Shown here: positions 33,801 through 44,948 of the stretch, one piece after another | Layout: each line of letters starts with the position of its first letter | Position numbering within the stretch: position 1 is the first letter of the stretch | NCBI GenBank assembly: GCA_030063045.1 | Contig: JAQSEB010000153.1 | Location: 186,001-250,000, forward strand | Length of the DNA: 64,000 nt | Source: Pratylenchus scribneri | Taxonomy: Eukaryota; Nematoda; Chromadorea; Rhabditida; Pratylenchidae | Direction of reading: 5' to 3' | The notes under the pieces: model-generated | The model's database searches: none | Seen by the model: only the letters and a program-made list of their open reading frames with translations | Told to the model about the DNA's origin: nothing | Program-made: the position numbers and the translations under genes

Positions 33801-36056
33801 TTAATTGCCATTCAATTTTTTGTATTCTTTGAACATTTCCACCAGTCGATGTTTCCTTCTTTTTGCCTTATCCAATGGTTCACCCGCCTCTTCATTCAGC
33901 ACCAACATTTGCATCAGAAAATAAATTTCCTTCGGCAAATGCTATAAAAAATTAAAATCATTTAATTTGATTGCATTTATTGGCCAACTTTTTGGAAAAT
34001 AATTTCGGCATTCTCATCAGTTTCAATTGGCATTTCTTCATCCAAAATTTTTGTCCATTTTTGCATTTCTTCTCGATACATTCCAATCCATTTTTTTTGA
34101 TTTTCCTTCCTAAGCTCAATTTCCACACTGCCCAACAACAAATGGGCCAAATCATTTAAGCCAGTATCTTGAGAAATGAATTTTTTATTTGTGACAAATT
34201 TGCATCCAACCAGGTCGGGTAAATTGCCAATCGAGGATGGCCGCCAATTTGTTTGGATTTTTATAATGGAAAAGCAAATTGTTCGACCATAAATCGCCAT
34301 GCGTGAGCACTGGCCGAATTCCTATAATTGGTAATGGTTTGGGGTAAAATATAATGAATGCCTAATAGGGTCCATTTATAAACAAGGCTAAAGCTAATTC
34401 TCGAAGACGATATTGAGGCATTTATTTACACTATAAAATGGCTTTGTAAATTAATTTAATTACTGTAAAATTATTTGGAGAAGCGATGGGATTCATCAGG
34501 CGAAATAGCTTGTTTGATTAATTTATTGTTTTTAGGCCCAATAATCAAATAGGCTAAAAACAATTCTGGAAGGCGATATTCCAAATGAAAGAAGGGCATT
34601 TCTTTTCAGAAATGGCTTAATTTTTTTTATCTTATTATAAATTGATATATTTTCTGCCTGTTATTCTGACAATGAGGACCCCAATATTCCTCATTTTTAG
34701 AGTTTCATTTTTATTGTATTTTTTAATTTTTAAATAAATCCACATTAAAAAGGAAAGGCAGAGTCCTTTCAAATGATATATTGTTTTCAAAGATTGGTTA
34801 TCTCCTTATTTAACTAAGGACCAAAAGCCGATGCAGCCACTCTATATGTATTATTGAAATTATACCCAAATTCATAAAAAATATTTGAAAAGTATGTATG
34901 TATTTACTATTTACTATTTATTTTCTCACCCATTTCCTCGCAAATATCCTTTCTTTTGAATGTCTCATTCATTTCCAACACTTGGGCAATGAATTTTTCC
35001 AATTCCTCTCGATTAGCTTGGAAATATTCGGCATCAACTTTCTCACCATTTTCTGGCGCACATAATCTTTGAATCACCTTTTCCGCTGGATACTTTAAAT
35101 TTGTCATTTTTTGTGATTTTTGTTCTTTATTTACCTTAAATAAATGTGTTTCGCCCAATTTCAGTTTATCCAATTGTTCTGGGGGAATGGTCAATGAAAG
35201 AGCATGGAGTTGGCCAATGGCCAAAAGGAGGGATTCCACATTAAAATGAGATGAATATTTAGGTTAAATCCATCCTTCAAACTTTTTCTTTGCTCAAATT
35301 GTCCGCCTCTTCCGGCGATTTTCCCCTTTCCGTCAAATCCTCCAACAGCAAATAGGCCTTCTCTAGTCCTTTCAAATTCGCACTTTTTTGCCAAGCAAAT
35401 GCTCGAGGCAAAAATTCGGATCCAAATGGGCCAAGGTATTTTGGGGCCAATTCGGCATAGAAATCCACTTCTCGATTGTGGAATTGGACAAGCAATGGGA
35501 TAAGTGAATCCAACTAAATAGGGTAATTATAATAAAAAATGTCAATAAAAATGAATTTGCAAGAAAAAAAGTTCAATTAAATACAATGATCCCTAAAGAA
35601 AAATGATATTCCCACAGGTCAAAATCAATCATTAAAAGAAAAAGGGGCCGTTCCCTTTATCCCCTAGGGCCCAATTTTCCCATATGCCTTCATCAAATTA
35701 ACTTACCTCCTCTTGTGTGTTCAAAAAATTCATTTCAGCCACATATTTTGGATTTGGACTCTATAAAAAATATAGGTTTATTAGATAGTTTTATTCAATC
35801 TAACTTTTAAAATGCCTTTGAATTCTGACATTTCTCCTTCTCTCTCTTTTCTGAATCGAATTCGCCGAATGCAAGAAAGATAGCCAACGGCACCATCAAT
35901 TGTTTCGACCCAACATTTTCCCGCAAATTTCCTCTCAATTCCGTAAAATGTGCGCCATTCCTCGCTTCCACATTCGTCCAATCCGCGAATAATTTCCTCC
36001 AAAATTAGGCCCGTCCCTGGAATTTGATCATTCAATTCAAGTGGGAAAGAGGACAT
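33801..36056 (-). CDS. CHK/EcK kinase-like protein (aminoglycoside-phosphotransferase fold)
   Basis: Exons are 36056-35805, 35760-35707, 35513-35283, 35239-34930, 34321-34211, 34167-33989 and 33941-33801, giving about 425 aa. Motifs include KAYLLLEDLTERGK, LLAIGQLHALSL and the Brenner-type catalytic loop VLTHGDLWSNNLLFHYK. They also include the metal-binding AAILDWQFTRPDTGLNDLAHLL. This is the CHK-like kinase domain common in nematodes and insects (DUF1679/EcKL-type), thought to phosphorylate small molecules. The 43-bp intron 34210-34168 has a GT..AG pair. The equally 43-bp gap between exons 3 and 4 (35282-35240) begins GT but ends TTTTAAT instead of AG. Joining there gives the expected LSKEKVESLLLAIGQLHA, so the gene may have a damaged or non-canonical acceptor. 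Confidence 0.8.
34340..34930. repeat. Fold-back repeat copies in CHK kinase intron
   Basis: The 600-bp intron 4 holds repeated words GAAGGCGATATTCCAAATGAAAG and CGAAGACGATATTGAGGC, plus CTTTCAAATGATATATTG in the other orientation. This vocabulary recurs at 43.4, 46.1, 47.2 and 48.2 kb. Confidence 0.5.
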
Positions 36057-36652
36057 TTATTGGAACAATTGCTAGGACAAATGGAAAGGAAAAGCCGGCC
36101 AAAAACACACTTTGCTGAGAGTAAATTAAATTAACGACATACAAACAAATCGATGATTGTGGGAGGAAATGTGAAAAGGAATTCCTCTTCATTTTCTTAT
36201 CTTATTTTTATTTTTAATGCCATGGTCCTTTGACATTTCCGCAAATTATTTACAACAATATTCAATAAAAATTGGACCAAAAATTCGGATGGAAATTAAT
36301 CTTTAAATATCAAAAATTAAATTTTCTATTGGCAATCAATTTTTTTGTTTATTCGAGCAAGAAAATTGAAAATTCATTGAATTTGTCACAATTTTTCTTT
36401 GATAAATCCACAAATATTGGGGCCAAAAATGAGACCAAATAGTGTCCATTTATAAAATCTATTATCTTGCTCTAACTTTAGTCCTAATAATCAAATATTA
36501 CTCTTTAAACGCTTCATTTATGGCCAAGACATTTGTCCCATTTTTGTTAAATTATTTTTATTGCCTCTGGTTTATGAATTAAATTTGATATAAATGAATT
36601 ATATTATATTTTTTAATCAGAAAATAAAAATATGAAAATTATCAAAAGATTT
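36057..36652. other. Intergenic spacer between CHK kinase and transthyretin-like gene
   Basis: This AT-rich spacer contains CAAAAATTAAATTTTC-type low complexity and no gene that I can support. Confidence 0.5.
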
Positions 36653-37476
36653 TCATTGGCATTTTTCCCAAGTTTCCAAATGGTTTGGTTCGCCCAATCT
36701 GATTCCAATATTTTCTTTCTGTTCAGGCAATGCCGACAAATGGAATCGAGTCAACATTTGGCACTAAAAAGGATTTAAATTCAATTCAAAAATAATTATT
36801 TACTTCTGATCCATTTTCATGTTTTTGTTCCATTCCTTCGGCTGGGCATTGATGCCAAATCAATAAATATGGTTCCAAATCGGCTAGGCCAAAGAATTCG
36901 TTCAAATCCTCATTGGCCATCAGCTGGAATTGACCATTCTCATCGGTGAATGTTTCGCCCAAATAATCATCGGCATCGATGATTGGCAAGCCAAATGGAA
37001 GTTCAACGTTGGCTTTATAAAAGAAAGGAATTTCAAAAATTTAGAGGATGGGAAAATTGGCGTTTAAATGGAGCAGGAATGCTTAAAACTAATTTTGCTT
37101 TAATTTTGTCCAACAATCTTGGTAAGCAAATGCCAAAATTGAAAATGTAAAGGTCAAAAATTGTAATTATTGGTACTATATATTGTATTGCCTATTTTCA
37201 AATATTAATGAACTAAGGTAAATTCGAGCATTTATATTGAAAATATTTTATTTGTCCATGTAAATTTGCATACTTCCCAATTTTAAGCTTACAATCCGCT
37301 TCCCAAAGTTGAATTTTCGCTTGTTGTTCTGGTTTCACTTCTTTGCCCAAGGCATTATTCACAAGCAAACATTCCAAACGACCACTGATTTGATAAAGTA
37401 AAGCCAAACAAATGGATTTGGAAAAAAGAAAAATAAATAAAATGATCAATAAAATTTGAGCATTTTTCAATTTCAT
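36653..37476 (-). CDS. Transthyretin-like family secreted protein
   Basis: Exons are 37476-37293, 37012-36804 and 36763-36653, giving 167 aa. I start at MKLKNAQILL, because the hydrophobic core LLIILFIFLFSKSICLA makes a clear signal peptide. An upstream in-frame start is 15 codons earlier. The mature part has the TTR-like order: YQISGRLECL, QAKIQLWEAD, DADDYLGETFTDENGQFQL, YLLIWHQC, then a C-terminal CQMLTRFHLSALP. The donor at GATT/GTAAGC keeps frame with exon 2. Nematode transthyretin-like proteins are secreted, often abundant, and include the engulfment bridge TTR-52 and parasitism-related members. The specific role here is unknown. Confidence 0.83.
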
Positions 37477-37600
37477 TTTGGGGGAATTATAAATAAATTC
37501 ATGAAATGCTGAATTAAGCAAAATTGATTCAATTTTTCCCCAAAATGTTGTGATTCATACATCAAAAAAGAACATAAAATATAAGGTCAAATTCTTCATT

Positions 37601-40105
37601 TCATTTCATTGCTGCTTTTTGCATGCATTTGGCCACAATTCCCAACATAATCTCATCACAACCGGCCCCAATGGAAATTAGGCGTAAATCTCGATACATT
37701 CGACTCACTTCATTCTCCCAACAATAGCCGGCACCGCCCCAAAACTTTAAATAAGATTTTGGCAAAATATGCGAGAATATTGACCAACTTGAAGGCAACA
37801 ATCCGGAATTCGTCTGCTCAATTGTCCAGCCAAATATTTGACTTTGCTTGTGGCCTCCAACCCATTCATTTCCAATTCCATTCCTCCCTTCTCATCATTT
37901 GCCACCTTTTCCATTGTTGTTTGGTAAAGGAGTGCGCGGAATGCGTCTAATTCGGCACTCAAAGCTGCCAATTGGTATTGAATGGTTTGTTGGTCGAAAA
38001 GTTTTGCATCGAACATTGGCCTTTCCATTGTGTATTTTGCCGTTTTTGTAATCATTCTTTCCAGTGGTCGAAGCACTAAAAATGGAAATTAAAATTTTAG
38101 ATTTTGCCATTATTATTTCGCCTAGCTTATATATTTCGATCAATATCTTATTTCCGTTTCCCCTCAAGCTATTAAAAGTTTTTTCTTGAGATTGAGATGA
38201 TTTTGATATCAATTAATTAAATTTAAATTTGCTAAACGTTATGGCCAAAAAACTCAAAACTCTCCGATTTTGGCCTATTTTTTTGCTGTTTACTTATAAT
38301 CTTTTCAATTTTCTATCAAATTAAAGAATTCTTTCTCTAATCATTCATCACAGTCATCTTTAAATTGTATCAAATGTATTAAATTTAAATACTAATAATT
38401 CTTGAAAAAATTTTCATTCTATCAATTTTGTGTCAAAACTCAAAATCACCAACCAACCGCAGCTGCAACCAATCGTTCATTTTGGAATTGGCACATTTGA
38501 TAATGAAATCCGCGGCCCTCTTCCCCAATTATATTTTGTGATGGCACTCGAACATTGTCAAAAACAATTTCGGCTGTATCCGAACAATGCATTCCTAGCT
38601 TTTCGATTGGACGACCCAAATGAATACCTGAATAAAAATGGGTATTAAAATTCAAACAAATTAGCATTTAAAAAGCCCAAGAAAATTGCCTGGTTCATTC
38701 ATGTCCACACAAATTAAACTTTTATTCCCATGCCGATTGCCTACTTCAGCAGGTGGCCCAGTGTTGGCCAAAAGACAAATCCAATCTGCCTGATGTCCAT
38801 TTGTTATCCACATTTTGCGCCCATTTATTATTAAATCATTGCCATCTTTTCGGGTCCATGTTTCAATTGCTTTTATTTGGGGGATTTAAAAGGATTTTTT
38901 GACTTTAAGACATGAATGGAAATTTTTTGGGATTTTTATTTCTATCTATTTCTCTATTAAAATATGCAAAATGACAAAGAATTTCACTTCGTTCAAATTC
39001 TTCTTTTCTTCATGACTTTTAATTAATAAATTTATGAATATTTATTATTCAATTCTCTCATCAATCTTCTATAAACAAACCGGCAACATCTGATCCAGCC
39101 CCAGGCTCACTGACGCCCAAACATGCAATTCGTTCACCGCTGATTGAGGGCGCAAGGAATTCGCTTTTTAATCTGTCAGAACCGAATTTGGCTAATGCTG
39201 GTGTGGCCATTTCCGATTGGACTATACAAAATTTGGAAATGTATATTCGATTTAATAAATTATTTTGGTTAAATTAAATTTAATTCTGAAAGCATTTTCC
39301 AATGTGTAATAATTTTATGGAAGATTTTAACTGGAATGATTCTGCCTGTTTTCCAGAAAGAATTAAATTCGCCTACACGAAAGAATTAAATCCGCCTGTT
39401 TTCCGGAAAGTTTTAATTCCGCCTGTTTTCCGGAAAGTTTTAATTCCGCCTGTTTTCCGGAAAGTTTTAATTCCGCCTGTTTTCCGGAAAGTTTTAATTC
39501 CGCCTGTTTTCCGGAAAGTTTTAATTCCGCCTGTTTTCCGGAAAGTTTTAATTTAATTTCTCTTATTTTTGTAAAACTTTTAATTCCACCTTTAGCATTG
39601 TTTAGGAAAATTTAGATTTTATAGTTTGCTCTTTGCTGATGTAAAATAAAAAATTAATAAATTTCATTAAAAAAATGAACATTAATTTACCGCAAACGGC
39701 CATTGGAATTCCACCGCAGGAACAATGGCCCAAAGTTTCGGCGATGGATAATGAATAGCTGAAATCCAAGCCCAAACCGCCATATTCTGTATATTTTTAG
39801 AAGTGTTCCCTCTCTCTATTTATTTTATAACCTTTTGGTTTGTTCGCACCGAATACGCCAAATTTGGCAAATTGCGGGAAAATTTCCCGGGCAGGAAATT
39901 GTTTTCCCCTTTCCCATTCATCCACATGGGGATTCACTCTCTCCTCAATGAATTTGCCCAATGATTCGGTGATTGCCAGATGTTCTGGGCCATAAATTGG
40001 ATGACTTAATTTTTGTGGCAAAATGGCATTCGAACGAAGAAAAGGACCAATGCCATTACGCATTTCCCAAAAATAGTCAGTCGATTTATGGGAATTTTGG
40101 GTCAA
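37601..40105 (-). CDS. Acyl-CoA dehydrogenase family flavoenzyme
   Basis: Exons are 40105-39832, 39786-39691, 39221-39081, 38869-38690, 38627-38454, 38075-37789 and 37744-37601, about 432 codons. Domain order is complete. The N-terminal helical domain includes ERVNPHVDEWERGKQFP. The middle domain has MWITNGHQADWICLLANTG, preceded by RIACLGVSEPGAGSDVAG. The C-terminal helices have LGMHCSDTAEIVFDNVRVP and the family ending WENEVSRMYRDLRLISIGAG followed by CDEIM. Such enzymes oxidise acyl-CoA to enoyl-CoA with FAD in mitochondrial fatty-acid or branched-chain catabolism. No ATG lies upstream in frame before a stop, so the true start is probably in an unseen exon. The intron 38689-38628 uses a GC donor. 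I cannot name the substrate class. Confidence 0.85.
39342..39552. repeat. 27-bp minisatellite in acyl-CoA dehydrogenase intron
   Basis: Six uninterrupted 27-bp units run from 39391 to 39552. Each begins TCCGCCTGTTTTCCGGAAAG and ends TTTTAAT. They are preceded by diverged copies from about 39342 (TCTGCCTGTTTTCCAGAAAG). Because 27 is divisible by three it makes an open frame of nine-residue repeats, but it lies wholly within an intron on the other strand. Confidence 0.9.
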
Positions 40106-40461
40106 TTTGAAGGATTTTCTATTGATTTGGAGGGGTTTTGGTTTTGGGTAATGGTGACAGGGAAATTAAGCGGTGGCGAAGTTGTAGGAACGAACCGTAA
40201 ATTTCCGCTTCTACAATTAAATCCCCGCGTGTTGACCTTAATTTGGAATTTCCATTCAAAACAATCATGTCAATATTCTATTATTTTCATCTTTTTCTAT
40301 CATTCATTGAAATAAAAAATTCAAATGAAATTTATATAACCATAACTGCACATTTTACAATAAAAATTAAATAGTGTCAATGCCAATTTTGGTAAAATAA
40401 TTCTTTAAAAATTCCATCTTTTCCATAGAATTCCATAATTTTTTATCACCCATCCTCTCTT
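40106..40461. other. Spacer upstream of acyl-CoA dehydrogenase
   Basis: This region should hold the missing first exon of the dehydrogenase or its promoter. I cannot identify either. A plus-strand open frame here has no supporting features. Confidence 0.4.
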
Positions 40462-41470
40462 TCAATCTGAATCTGGGCCAATGAATTTGTGAATGACTGG
40501 ATTGTACCCGGACAGATTCCTTAATAATACGCCTTCTTTAATGGATGCTTCTGTTTCAATATTTGCCATGTACATTTTCCTTCTTGAAATGCCAAAATTC
40601 GCTTTTTGGCTTTTTGGCGATCGTGGCATATGGGCATGTGCATGCGATCGTAGTGAATGAGCAATAGTAGCCACTTCAACAATTTCCATCCCATTCCCCG
40701 AATTTGATGGCATTCCCTCATCAATTCGAATTCTTTTTGCCGTAGGCATTTCTTCTCCTTCCTCATTTCTTTTCCTCTTTTTCCGCTCATTTTCCTCTAC
40801 TTCCACTTCTTTTTTGGGCGATTTTTCTATAAAAAATGTTCGAACTTCTTCATCGTTCAAATGCCAGATTTCTTGCAAATCGGAAATGTAATAAAAATGT
40901 CCTCCTTCCGTAGCAAAAATAAGCATCGGTCCAGTCATTAATAAGTCATGATGATGATGAATCCTTTAAAATATGAAAATATATTTTTCTCTGGAAAATT
41001 TTATATTTTTAATGATTTTGGTATTGGCACCAAATATGGAAAAAAACTCACATTGATGTATTAATGCCTCGTTGAATATCTTTCAAAGTCCATGGGGCAT
41101 TTTTCACCTCTAGAAAACATCTTTCTTGAGCATTTTTTAAGTCAAATTGTATTCCATTTTCACCCTCAAAGCAATAATTATTATTTTTGTTCAATAATGC
41201 ATTGGAAAGATCTTTCTGGAGAGAATTTTCCAAAGCAGCATTATCAATTTGCGTTAATTTATGTTGTTCAATGAAAAAATAGAAATCTTTACCATGTAGA
41301 TTGGATTTATGCATCCAAATTGGCGCATAAAAATAATCAGGATTTCCATCTTTAGGCCTATTTACAAAAATTTTGTTTTGATCCATATCATGGATCAATC
41401 TAATGTTGTCAATGGAATTTATGCCCAATAGAAGGGTGATGAACAGGAACAGAAGAAATTGAATATGCAT
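40462..41470 (-). CDS. Secreted protein with nuclear-localisation-like cluster (effector-like), 306 aa
   Basis: Exons are 41470-41052 and 40963-40462, joined in frame at T-S-M-I-H-H-H-H. The N-terminus MHIQFLLFLFITLLLGINS is a clear signal peptide with no later membrane segment. The first exon contains YFYAPIWMHKSNLHGKDFYF and two later Cys. Exon 2 has YYISDLQEIWHLNDEEVRTF, followed by basic clusters KKRKR and AKRIRID separated by acidic residues. These resemble a mono- or bipartite nuclear-localisation signal. A Ser/His/Ala stretch and a basic stretch near the end follow. I recognise no family. In plant-parasitic nematodes, a signal peptide plus NLS is a common profile of host-nucleus effectors; for this protein that is inference only. 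Confidence 0.65.
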
Positions 41471-41867
41471 TTGAAATTTAAGAACAAAATTGGCTGGAAA
41501 ATGAAAATTTAATAAAGGTTCTACTGAATTTGCTAAAAATGTTCATGTCGAAAATAATTTATTTTTGAAGTCAATTGGCCAAATCAGAGTTATAAGCTTC
41601 CCATTCTTCTACTAGCTTGAAAAGTTTCAACACTTTGTTAGTGATATCAAAATATAATGGTTTTAGACATGAAAAGTTTTCACTTTTCACCCAAATTAAA
41701 TATTTCCCATTTAGTTAATTATTGGAATTACATTTATTTTGATCGAAAAATGTAAGGGCATGTAAATTGGCCCAGCTGGGTATTGAAATTGGAAATAAGT
41801 CGCGGATGGATTTCAGTGATTCTTTTAGCTTTGGGGGAATATTCTAGGCCACTGCCTTAATAAAGAG
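41471..41867. other. Spacer, no gene seen
   Basis: This AT-rich spacer contains words related to the fold-back repeats. No coding feature is supported. Confidence 0.4.
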
Positions 41868-42197
41868 TCAAAGCCAACCCTTCAAATGTGGATTGGGCCA
41901 GATGCGAGCGGCTGGTAGTGGATATGTGGAGGGAATTTGATAATGACTGATGATAAATCCTTCCTCCCTCATCCTCTCGCGGCAAAATTCACAAAAATAT
42001 AGATAGGGTCGATCTGACTGAGTGAAGTTGAGGGCAATGGCACCTCCCTCTGGCTCAAGGCAAAATTCATATAATATGGACGAGGCCCTAGGGAAATGTA
42101 TGAAATTATGGGCAATGACACTTCCTCGTTTATTCTCATCTTTTAAGGCAAAATGCACATGAATAGATTGATTTGATGAGCATTGGGGCGATGGATG
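41868..42197 (-). CDS. Possible terminal exon of an unknown gene
   Basis: An open stretch follows an acceptor-like CCAATAG and ends in a stop at 41868. It encodes about 109 residues with HPSPQCSSNQ, SVIAHNFIHFPRASSILYEF, LEPEGGAIALNFTQSDRPY and FCEFCRERMREEGF. The composition is protein-like (Cys pair, balanced charges), unlike random AT-rich frames here. It does not join in an obvious way to the 168-aa gene just upstream, which has its own stop at 42402. It may be an independent short gene or an alternative 3' exon. Confidence 0.35.
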   Translation of the reverse strand, partial: HPSPQCSSNQSIHVHFALKDENKRGSVIAHNFIHFPRASSILYEFCLEPEGGAIALNFTQSDRPYLYFCEFCRERMREEGFIISHYQIPSTYPLPAARIWPNPHLKGWL

Positions 42198-42401
42198 CTA
42201 TTGGAAAAGGATGATTTGAAATTGAAAGAAAAAAAATGAATGGACTTTGACCATAAGCTAAACTTTAAAAAATTAATTAATATTTTAATAATAAATAAAG
42301 CAAGTTCATAGGACTAATTTAATTTGATGAAAAAATTCAAATTTATATTATTTTGTAAATAAAATTAACATTTTCAATGCAATTTTCAATTAATTTCTTT
42401 T

Positions 42402-43324
42402 TCAAATTGTTCCTTCATCTTCTTCCAATTCATTCAAATTTAAATAGAAAAGGGAAGAATTGGATTGACGACGCTTTCGGCAAAATTTTCCAATGAAATG
42501 TTCCAAAAATGTTGGAATTGAAGATTCTGGAAAAATATGAAAAAAAATGAAATTAATTAAATGAGAATTCAATTTGGAAATTCATTTAATTATCAAAAAA
42601 TTTTGAAATTTATAATATTATAATTCATAAAAAATGGAAATTTCGGTTACAAAAAGCCAGCCAAATCCATGTCTATTTCTTAATTTTTCTTATGGCCAAA
42701 AAATTTGATTAAATTGAACACATTTAAGGACAACTTAATAATTTTCACGAACATAAATTTGGCAAAATAATTGCTATTTAAAACTTTATTTCTACGCAGC
42801 CTAATAACTCCCTCAACATTGCCCTTTTATGGCTTTCTTTGGTTGGCCTCAAGCTTTGAATAAAATTTTTTAATTCCCTCATTAAAAAGACTCACTTTTT
42901 GTTGTATTGTTTTCCTCTTTGCCTTCGTCCCCATCCCTCTCCACGATAAATTGGCCATTGTCCAAGGCTTTTTGTTCTATTTTCAATTCATCCATTTGGC
43001 CATTGTTTTTGTTGTTATTGAACATTTCAGCGGATTGTTCAATCAATTTATTGCCCCAAATTAAATGTTCCCAACATTCATTCGTGGAAATTGGCTGAAA
43101 ATAAAAATGTAATAATTATTTTAAAAAAATTAATTTTTTACCAAAATTGGCTGCCCATTCTCCGACAATTTTCGTCCATCCAAATTGTATTTCGCCTGTC
43201 GATGATGCGACGATCCATCAGAGAATATGGCCAACAAAGTTGGATCCAACTCAAAATCGAATCGACAATTCACGCGTTGAATTTCCAATGGAGAATGGCA
43301 GGGAATGTTGAAAAGGCCGATCAT
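42402..43324 (-). CDS. Hypothetical protein, 168 aa, 3 exons
   Basis: Exons are 43324-43142, 43094-42896 and 42526-42402, with phases that fit. The protein starts MIGLFNIPCHSPLEIQRVNC, continues with FDFELDPTLLAIFSDGSSHH and TNECWEHLIWGNKLIEQSAE, then an acidic/Asn linker and a final LEHFIGKFCRKRRQSNSS. There is no signal peptide. Homology is not recognised. Confidence 0.6.
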
Positions 43325-44948
43325 TTTTTATGATAGAATTTGAATTTTTGAATTGGCTTAAATTGATAGAATAAATGTAAATCAATTAAAAGTGGACGGT
43401 TTTATAAGGTCAATTTTTTGGCCATAACTCAAAAAGGAAGCAACCAATTGTGGAAAATTATATTTCATTTGAAAGCCCTATATGTCCTCTATCTTCTACA
43501 AAATAGAAATTTTGTAAAAAGTCTTATGTCTTTTAATTTAATAATAATCGAATTTAATTTTGGGGTAAAAAACCAGTAGAAGCCACTTCTATTTAAATTG
43601 TTTTATTAAAAAATTATCTTTAGCCCTTTTGTAGAGTAAGTTAAGGACTTTTAAATTGCATATCGCCTTTCCTGATTGAATGCTCACTTATTAAACTATT
43701 GCAAATAAAACTAGGCACACTCAATAAGGTGATAAGATAAGCCATCATCCTATATTTTACAAATAAATATGACATTAAAATATTCTTGCAATAACAAATG
43801 GAATTTATTCCAATTGCAAGGCGAAATGGAATGTTTTGGTCAGGCAGAATTGCGTCAAAAATTTATGGCCATAAAAATGGTGCTAAAGTCATAAATAATG
43901 GGGGGGGGGGAGGGAAAGACCAAAATAGGAAAATGGGCGAAAATATTATTCCATATTCATTTGTTGGTTCGTGAGGACTCACATGAGGCAAAATAGAGGG
44001 AAAAGTGAAAGAATTGAAATTGTAATTGGATTATTCATCAATTAGAAATGGAATAAAAATGTCATTTTTAGGGAGGCGAAATCTTTTGATTTCTCAAAAA
44101 TTGAGCCTCAAAATTTATTAAATATTTTTCTAAATGGTTTTGAATTCAGCAAATGAATATATTTTGCCTTAAGCGGAAAGTTTTATTCACATTTAAGCTA
44201 CAATAGATTGGCCTAAACCATGGCAATTTATTGGGAGGAGGATGGCAATTGACTATTCAATTTTAGTTGGCTGGCAGAAGGGTAATATTTCTTCGATGGC
44301 AAAATAGACAGAAATGATGGCATTTAGGATTAAAAGGGAAAGTTTTTTGCTCAAGACTCGAGAGTTTCGGATAAATTTGGCCACAAAGATGTGAAAAGAG
44401 GATTTAGACTAATTGACGAATTTCCTTAAATTGCCTCCATCTGAGATCCTTTTTGACCCATAAATGGTGTTCTTTGATCATTACGGAATGAAAAGTTGTC
44501 TTAAAATATTGTGATTTATATCAAATTTATCACAATTCTTCCCTTTTAAATCAAATGAAAACAATGGAAAATGGAATGGGAATTGGAATTGAATGGAATG
44601 AGGCAAATACCAAATACGCTTGTTTGGTCTGGGTGGCTTTGGCTTTTGGGGTGTTTGAGGGGTGACCAAATTGTCGTTGACTAATTCTTCACTTTTTTTT
44701 TATCGAGAACACTTTTTTGAGTCATTCTCCAGCTCCACGCCTTTTATGGCCATAAATGACGATATCCTAAAAAAAGTAAAAGAACCCAAAAAAATTCCAC
44801 AAATTCTTAGAATTCCATTACAAATTCTCATCAAAAAGGGCAACATTTTTATTTCAACAAAGGAAAAACATCAAAAAAACATTTTAATGTCTTTTAAATC
44901 TCCAAAAATGCCATCATCGTTCATTTCTTTCATTTTATTCTTCATAGC
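43325..44948. other. Spacer with fold-back repeat
   Basis: About 43430-43700 carries fold-back words: CATTTGAAAGCCCTATATG on one side and TTGCATATCGCCTTTCC on the other. A run of 10 G is at about 43901-43910. Open frames on both strands (for example 44662-44952) are Lys/Phe/Ile-rich and unsupported. Confidence 0.45.

Noticed and set aside
39302..39556. Open frame with nine-residue repeats PPVFRKVLI
   Set aside because: It is the 27-bp minisatellite read in one frame, inside an intron.
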